Assembly: GCF_048820915.1 (NCBI RefSeq) | Contig: NZ_JBMERR010000013.1 | Coordinates: forward strand, 62,001-126,000 | DNA length: 64,000 nt | Reading direction: 5' to 3' | Source: Cribrihabitans_A pelagius | GTDB taxonomy: Bacteria; Pseudomonadota; Alphaproteobacteria; Rhodobacterales; Rhodobacteraceae | Part shown: in pieces, positions 60,031 through 64,000 of the stretch | Numbering within the stretch: position 1 is the first letter of the stretch | Layout of the letters: each line of letters starts with the position of its first letter | Notes under the pieces: model-generated | Told to the model about the DNA's origin: nothing | Database searches by the model: none | Seen by the model: only the letters and a program-made list of their open reading frames with translations | Program-made: the position numbers and the translations under genes

Positions 60031-61017
60031 ATGCCTGAACAACTCGTCTTTGCGATGGAGGTCACGCTCAACGGCTTGATGGCGGGCGTGCTTTATGCGC
60101 TGGTCGCGCTGGGCTTCGTGCTGATCTACAAGGCCTCCGGCATCTTCAACTACGCGCAAGGTGTGATGGCGCTGTTTGCCGCAATGACCCTGGTCGGAAT
60201 CATGCAGGGCCAGGTGCCGTTCTCGCATGTGATCAACGCCATCTTCGGCGGCCATATCACCCATTTCGGCTGGACCGTGCCCTCCTTCGTGGCGATTGTG
60301 CTGACTGTCGGCGTGATGGTGCTGCTGGCCTGGCTGGTGCAGGTTCTGGTGATGAAGCACCTGGTGGGGCAGGAGCCGATCATCCTGTTCATGGCCACCA
60401 TTGGCCTTGCCTATTTCCTGGAAGGCGTGGCCGACCTGATGTGGGGGTCCGAGATCAAGACGCTGGACGTGGGCCTGCCGCAGGGTATCAACCTGTGGAT
60501 CGACGAGACCACCTTCAACATCTTCGGCTACGGTTTCTTCATCGACAATCTGGACGTTGTGGCGACCGTTATCGCGGCGCTGCTGGTGGCGGGGCTGGTC
60601 TGCTTTGCCCAGTATACCAAGCAAGGCCGGGCAATGCGGGCGGTGGCCGATGACCACCAGGCGGCGCTGTCGGTGGGTATCTCGCTCAATTTCATCTGGG
60701 TGCTGGTCTGGTCGGTTGCGGGCTTCGTGGCGCTGGTGGCCGGCATCGTCTGGGGCACCAAGTCGGGCGTGCAGTTCTCGCTGTCGCTGATCGCGCTGAA
60801 GGCGCTGCCGGTGCTGATGCTGGGCGGCTTCACCTCGATCCCCGGCGCCATTGTCGGCGGGCTGATCATCGGCGTGGGCGAGAAGCTGTTCGAATTCGCG
60901 ATCGGCCCGATGGTGGGCGGCGCGACCGAGAACTGGTTTGCCTATGTGCTGGCGCTGATCTTCCTGGTGTTCCGCCCGCAGGGCCTGTTCGGCGAGAAGA
61001 TCATTGAACGCGTCTGA
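60031..61017 (+). CDS. branched-chain amino acid-type ABC transporter permease (LivH-like)
   Basis: A 328-aa inner-membrane protein with about eight hydrophobic helices. LNGLMAGVLYALVALGFVLI at the start and the cytoplasmic loop RAMRAVADDHQAALSVGI are typical LivH motifs; LPVLMLGGFTSIPGAIVGGL ends the core. ATG 60031 with GGAGGAGAG upstream is chosen over TTG 60013. Convergent with the small gene at 61413. Confidence 0.93.
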   Translation: MPEQLVFAMEVTLNGLMAGVLYALVALGFVLIYKASGIFNYAQGVMALFAAMTLVGIMQGQVPFSHVINAIFGGHITHFGWTVPSFVAIVLTVGVMVLLAWLVQVLVMKHLVGQEPIILFMATIGLAYFLEGVADLMWGSEIKTLDVGLPQGINLWIDETTFNIFGYGFFIDNLDVVATVIAALLVAGLVCFAQYTKQGRAMRAVADDHQAALSVGISLNFIWVLVWSVAGFVALVAGIVWGTKSGVQFSLSLIALKALPVLMLGGFTSIPGAIVGGLIIGVGEKLFEFAIGPMVGGATENWFAYVLALIFLVFRPQGLFGEKIIERV

Positions 61018-61039
61018 GGCATATACCGCCCTGGCCCGT

Positions 61040-61061
61040 CCCTTCCCCGTGCGGGGAAGGG
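61040..61061. terminator. hairpin between convergent genes
   Basis: A nine-base perfect stem (61040-61048 with 61053-61061) with a four-base loop lies between the LivH-like stop and the stop of the leftward small gene. There is no T-run, so intrinsic termination is uncertain; if it terminated fully, the downstream LivM-like gene would need its own promoter. Confidence 0.4.
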
Positions 61062-61080
61062 TGCAGGGCGGGACCGGAGC

Positions 61081-61413
61081 TCAGGCTTCGAGCCGCCGGA
61101 AGGCCGCGATCACGATTGCCGCCAGCACGGTGACCGCCAGCGTCAGTGCGATGGTCAGATCCCCGATCAGCTGGCCTGCCAAGACAGTCAGCACCCCGGC
61201 GCCAAGCAGCCCCATCGCCAGCATGCCCCACAGCCCGGAGGCCGTGGCCGCAGGTGGACGGGGTGCTGCTGCCGCCGTCCCTTGCGGCAGCACGTTGGCC
61301 TCCTCGACTGAATTCAGCAGCCTCGCCTTGGCGGCTGCAAACTCCGCCGGAGAAATTTCACCTCGTTTCCGGGCAGCATCCAGCCGCCGGATTTCCTCGA
61401 AAATCACGGTCAT
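61081..61413 (-). CDS. small membrane protein with SHOCT-like N-terminus
   Basis: A 110-aa protein. The N-terminal FEEIRRLDAARKRGEISPAE, then FAAAKARLL resembles SHOCT, a short oligomerisation motif. After an alanine/proline linker come two hydrophobic helices (about 57-77 and 80-105; for example LWGMLAMGLLGAGVLTVLAG). ATG 61413 is better spaced from AAGGTGAG than the GTG at 61422. It is transcribed against the transporter cluster, inside it. The role is unknown. Confidence 0.75.
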   Translation of the reverse strand: MTVIFEEIRRLDAARKRGEISPAEFAAAKARLLNSVEEANVLPQGTAAAAPRPPAATASGLWGMLAMGLLGAGVLTVLAGQLIGDLTIALTLAVTVLAAIVIAAFRRLEA

Positions 61414-61515
61414 GTCTTCCACTCACCTTACCCGGGCTCAGAATGGCACGGCGAGTGGGGCGAAATGTGGCAAAACTCAGAAAGCTGAAGCAATGGTTAA
61501 CGCCGGAGGCGAAAG

Positions 61516-61779
61516 ATGCGTCAGCTGACCGCCATCATAAACGTGATCGCCTGGGCCGGTTTCTGGGCCTTCGGCTACCTCGCCCTCACCGGCGCGGGCT
61601 ACAGCGAAACGCAGCTGGTGACGGCCGCTCTGCTGGCGGCAGCCGGGTTGATCACCGGTATCATGGCCTGTTTGCGGCTGGTGCGGGCCAGCGGGCAGAG
61701 CGGCTATGCCAAGCGCTCCAACCGGATGACGCGGGAGACGCGCGACGCGGCACAGGCCAGATGGGAAGAGGCGCTGTGA
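61516..61779 (+). CDS. small two-helix membrane protein
   Basis: An 87-aa protein with two transmembrane segments (about 5-25, INVIAWAGFWAFGYLAL; and 35-57, LVTAALLAAAGLITGIMACL) and a basic cytoplasmic tail (YAKRSNRMTRETRDAAQARW). ATG 61516 has GGAGG eight bases upstream. It sits between the two permease genes and 95 bases before the LivM-like gene, on the same strand. No family is recognised; it could be an accessory of the importer or an unrelated insertion. Confidence 0.75.
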   Translation: MRQLTAIINVIAWAGFWAFGYLALTGAGYSETQLVTAALLAAAGLITGIMACLRLVRASGQSGYAKRSNRMTRETRDAAQARWEEAL

Positions 61780-61874
61780 GCCGGAACCGCCCTTGCGCCC
61801 GCGCAGAACAAGACGAACGCAAGCCATGCGCCGGGGATCACCCCGCGCTGCACAACAAAGGGAGCATCTGACAT

Positions 61875-62951
61875 ATGTTCTACCGTGAAGCCGGGGACTT
61901 CAAAGTCTCCTATGTCGAGGACAGCCAGACGTTTCCGATCAAGTTCGACCGGGTGCGCTACTATGCGGTACTGGCGGTGGCCTTCGGGATCATTCCTTTC
62001 CTGGTCAACGATTACTGGGTGAATGCGATTCTGCTGCCCTTCCTGATCTATTCGATCGCCGCGATCGGGCTGAACATCCTAGTCGGCTATTGCGGCCAGG
62101 TGTCGCTGGGCACCGGCGGCTTCATGGCGGTGGGGGCCTATGCCTGCTACAAGCTGATGACGGCTTTCCCGGAAGTCAGCATGTTCATCCACGTGGTGCT
62201 GGCGGGCGGCATTACCGCGCTGGTCTGCGTGCTGTTCGGCCTGCCCTCCCTGCGCATCAAGGGGTTCTACCTTGCGGTGGCGACGCTGGCGGCGCAGTTC
62301 TTCCTGGTCTGGCTGTTCAACCGGGTGCCGTGGTTCTACAACTACTCGGCCTCGGGCCAGATCAACGCGCCCGAGCGCGATGTCTTCGGCATCGTCATCA
62401 CCGGCCCTAACGCGCCGGCCTGGGCCACCTACCTGTTCTGCCTGATCTTCCTCACCGTCTGCGCGCTCATCGCCCGCAACCTGACCCGCGGCATGCAGGG
62501 CCGCAGCTGGATGGCGATCCGCGACATGGACATCGCAGCCGAGATCATCGGGGTGAACCCGTTGAAGGCGAAGCTGTCGGCCTTTGCGGTCTCGGGCTTC
62601 TTTATCGGCATCTCGGGCGCGCTGTTCTTTGCGGTCTACCTCGGGGCCGTCGAAGTCGGCGAGGCCTTCGGCATCAACAAGTCGTTCCTGGTGCTGTTCA
62701 TGGTGATCATCGGCGGACTGGGCTCGATCTTCGGCTCCTTTGCGGGCGCGGCTTTCCTGGTGCTCTTGCCGGTGGTGCTGAAGGTGGTGGGCGTCGACCT
62801 CCTGGGCTGGCCCACCGACATCATGGCGCATTTCCAGCTGGTGATCGTGGGCGCGCTGATCGTCTTCTTCCTGATCGTGGAGCCGCACGGGCTGGCGCAG
62901 CTGTGGCGCGTCGCCAAGGAAAAACTGAGACTGTGGCCCTTCCCGCACTGA
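61875..62951 (+). CDS. branched-chain amino acid-type ABC transporter permease (LivM-like)
   Basis: A 358-aa inner-membrane protein with about nine helices. IGLNILVGYCGQVSLGTGGF is the LivM signature, RSWMAIRDMDIAAEIIGVNP is the ATPase-coupling loop, and FMVIIGGLGSIFGSFAGAAF follows. It pairs with the LivH-like protein to form the translocation path. The N-terminal 30 residues are a soluble extension (GDFKVSYVEDSQTFPIKF). The binding-protein gene follows after 92 bases. Confidence 0.93.
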   Translation: MFYREAGDFKVSYVEDSQTFPIKFDRVRYYAVLAVAFGIIPFLVNDYWVNAILLPFLIYSIAAIGLNILVGYCGQVSLGTGGFMAVGAYACYKLMTAFPEVSMFIHVVLAGGITALVCVLFGLPSLRIKGFYLAVATLAAQFFLVWLFNRVPWFYNYSASGQINAPERDVFGIVITGPNAPAWATYLFCLIFLTVCALIARNLTRGMQGRSWMAIRDMDIAAEIIGVNPLKAKLSAFAVSGFFIGISGALFFAVYLGAVEVGEAFGINKSFLVLFMVIIGGLGSIFGSFAGAAFLVLLPVVLKVVGVDLLGWPTDIMAHFQLVIVGALIVFFLIVEPHGLAQLWRVAKEKLRLWPFPH

Positions 62952-63043
62952 CGCGGGGACGGCAGCGAGACCGGCGGGGAGACGGGCAACACCGCCCCGG
63001 CCGGACCACACCATCGGATAAGACCAAGGGAGGATTTAAGCCG

Positions 63044-64000
63044 ATGAAGAAGACACTGACCACATGGACGCTGGGCGCCGCGATGGCCGCCGGAGCGATG
63101 GCAACCCCGGCAATGGCGGATCTGGTGTTCCCGGATCTCAGCTACCGCACCGGGCCCTACGCTGCCGGCGGCATCCCGTTTTCGGACGGCTACAACGATT
63201 ACTTCACCCTGCTGAACGAGCGCGACGGCGGCATCGGCGGCGTCAAGGCCAAGGTGATCGAATGCGAGACCGGCTATAACACCGAAAAAGGTGTGGAATG
63301 CTATGAATCCACCAAGGGCCAGGGCGCGCTGGTCTATCAGCCGCTGTCGACCGGCATCACCTACCAGCTGATCCCCAAGGTGACCGCCGACGGCATCCCG
63401 CTGCACACTATGGGCTATGGCCGCACCTCGGCCGCCAATGGCGAAGTGTTCAGCCATGTGTTCAACTACCCGGCCAACTACTGGAACGGTGCCTCGGGCG
63501 CAGTGAACCACCTGCTGGAGGTGAACGGCGGCGACCTCAGCGGCAAGAAAATCGCGCTGGTCTACCACAACTCCGCCTACGGCAAGGAGCCGATCCGCAC
63601 GCTGGAGGAGCTCTCCAAGAAACACGGGTTCGAGCTGAGCCTGCTGCCGGTTGATCACCCCGGCCAGGAGCAGAAATCGCAGTGGCTGCAGATCCGCCGC
63701 GAGCGTCCCGATCATGTGGTGATGTGGGGCTGGGGCGTGATGAATCAGGTTGCGATCCAGGAAGCCGCTAACATCCGCTTCCCGATGGAGAACTTCATCG
63801 GCGTCTGGTGGTCGGGCGCGGAATTCGACGTGGCGCCTGCAGGCGACAAGGCCAATGGCTACAAGGCGCTGACTTTCACAGGTCTGGGCAAGGACTACCC
63901 GGTCTATGACGACCTGCAGCAACACGTGGTGGATGCCGGCAAAGCGGCCGGTGCGGGAGACCAGCTGGGCACCGTGCAGTACAACCGCGGCCTCTATGCG
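63044..64000 (+). CDS. periplasmic substrate-binding protein of the LivK/amide-binding type (3' end outside window)
   Basis: The first 319 codons of a binding protein. A signal peptide of about 25 residues ends in ATPAMA. The type I periplasmic fold follows with SYRTGPYAAGGIPFSDGYND, GGVKAKVIECETGYNTEKGV and KKIALVYHNSAYGKEPI. It captures the ligand for the LivHM-type permease; the sequence differs from classical leucine-binding proteins and the linked acyl-CoA synthetase suggests an organic acid ligand. GGGAGG lies before ATG 63044. A LivF-type ATPase is expected beyond the edge. Confidence 0.92.
   Translation, partial: MKKTLTTWTLGAAMAAGAMATPAMADLVFPDLSYRTGPYAAGGIPFSDGYNDYFTLLNERDGGIGGVKAKVIECETGYNTEKGVECYESTKGQGALVYQPLSTGITYQLIPKVTADGIPLHTMGYGRTSAANGEVFSHVFNYPANYWNGASGAVNHLLEVNGGDLSGKKIALVYHNSAYGKEPIRTLEELSKKHGFELSLLPVDHPGQEQKSQWLQIRRERPDHVVMWGWGVMNQVAIQEAANIRFPMENFIGVWWSGAEFDVAPAGDKANGYKALTFTGLGKDYPVYDDLQQHVVDAGKAAGAGDQLGTVQYNRGLYA

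Overview
The window is GC-rich, densely packed DNA from an alphaproteobacterium, most likely a marine Rhodobacteraceae (Roseobacter-group) member. Pointers are the paralogous dimethylglycine dehydrogenase-like flavoproteins with a GlxA-type regulator, the two saccharopine dehydrogenases, the DUF3035 lipoprotein after lspA, small DUF1674, DUF3775 and WGR proteins, a tandem aldehyde dehydrogenase fusion next to deoC, and short intergenic repeats of the kind seen in this group. The assignment comes from gene content, not from a search. No rRNA, tRNA or CRISPR array was seen.

Layout. 1-5.1 kb: a gamma-glutamyltranspeptidase cut by the window edge, a 1-kb stretch without a convincing gene, an anti-sigma kinase/STAS antagonist pair, a thiolase and a free methionine sulfoxide reductase-like GAF protein. 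5.1-11.9 kb: an XRE-cupin regulator and two equal-length (816 aa) FAD/GcvT oxidoreductases flanking a GlxA-family activator, probably methylated-amine or betaine catabolism. 11.9-25.5 kb: housekeeping genes (rbfA, dapB, rsmB, purH, lspA, pnp), a heparinase-like protein and an M16 protease pair. 25.6-45.4 kb: two surface-polysaccharide genes, a 1-Cys peroxiredoxin, an aldehyde dehydrogenase, an RluA-type synthase, truB and rpsO separated by two divergent RTX-repeat genes, a flavodoxin, the aldehyde dehydrogenase fusion with deoC, mutL-rmuC-cyclase and a DUF3775 gene. 45.4-48.2 kb: a graveyard of insertion-sequence fragments (IS110, IS3, a decayed IS5-type element and a broken zinc-finger/HTH gene). 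48.2-52.1 kb: a leftward operon with both saccharopine-pathway enzymes and a SemiSWEET transporter, including a 24-codon degenerate copy of the start of one dehydrogenase gene. 52.3-54 kb: an M20-type amidohydrolase and a WGR protein. 54-64 kb: a hybrid histidine kinase and OmpR-type regulator, divergent from an AMP-forming acyl-CoA synthetase and a branched-chain-type ABC importer (ATPase, two permeases, binding protein cut by the window end), with three small genes interleaved.

How the genes work together. Three catabolic modules stand out: methylated-amine oxidation (5-12 kb), lysine degradation via saccharopine (48-51 kb), and uptake plus CoA activation of an unidentified organic acid under two-component control (54-64 kb). 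No clearly new defence or mobile system was found. The least explained features are the divergent RTX pair between truB and rpsO, the duplicated saccharopine dehydrogenase start, and AT-rich perfect palindromes that stand out against the GC-rich background.
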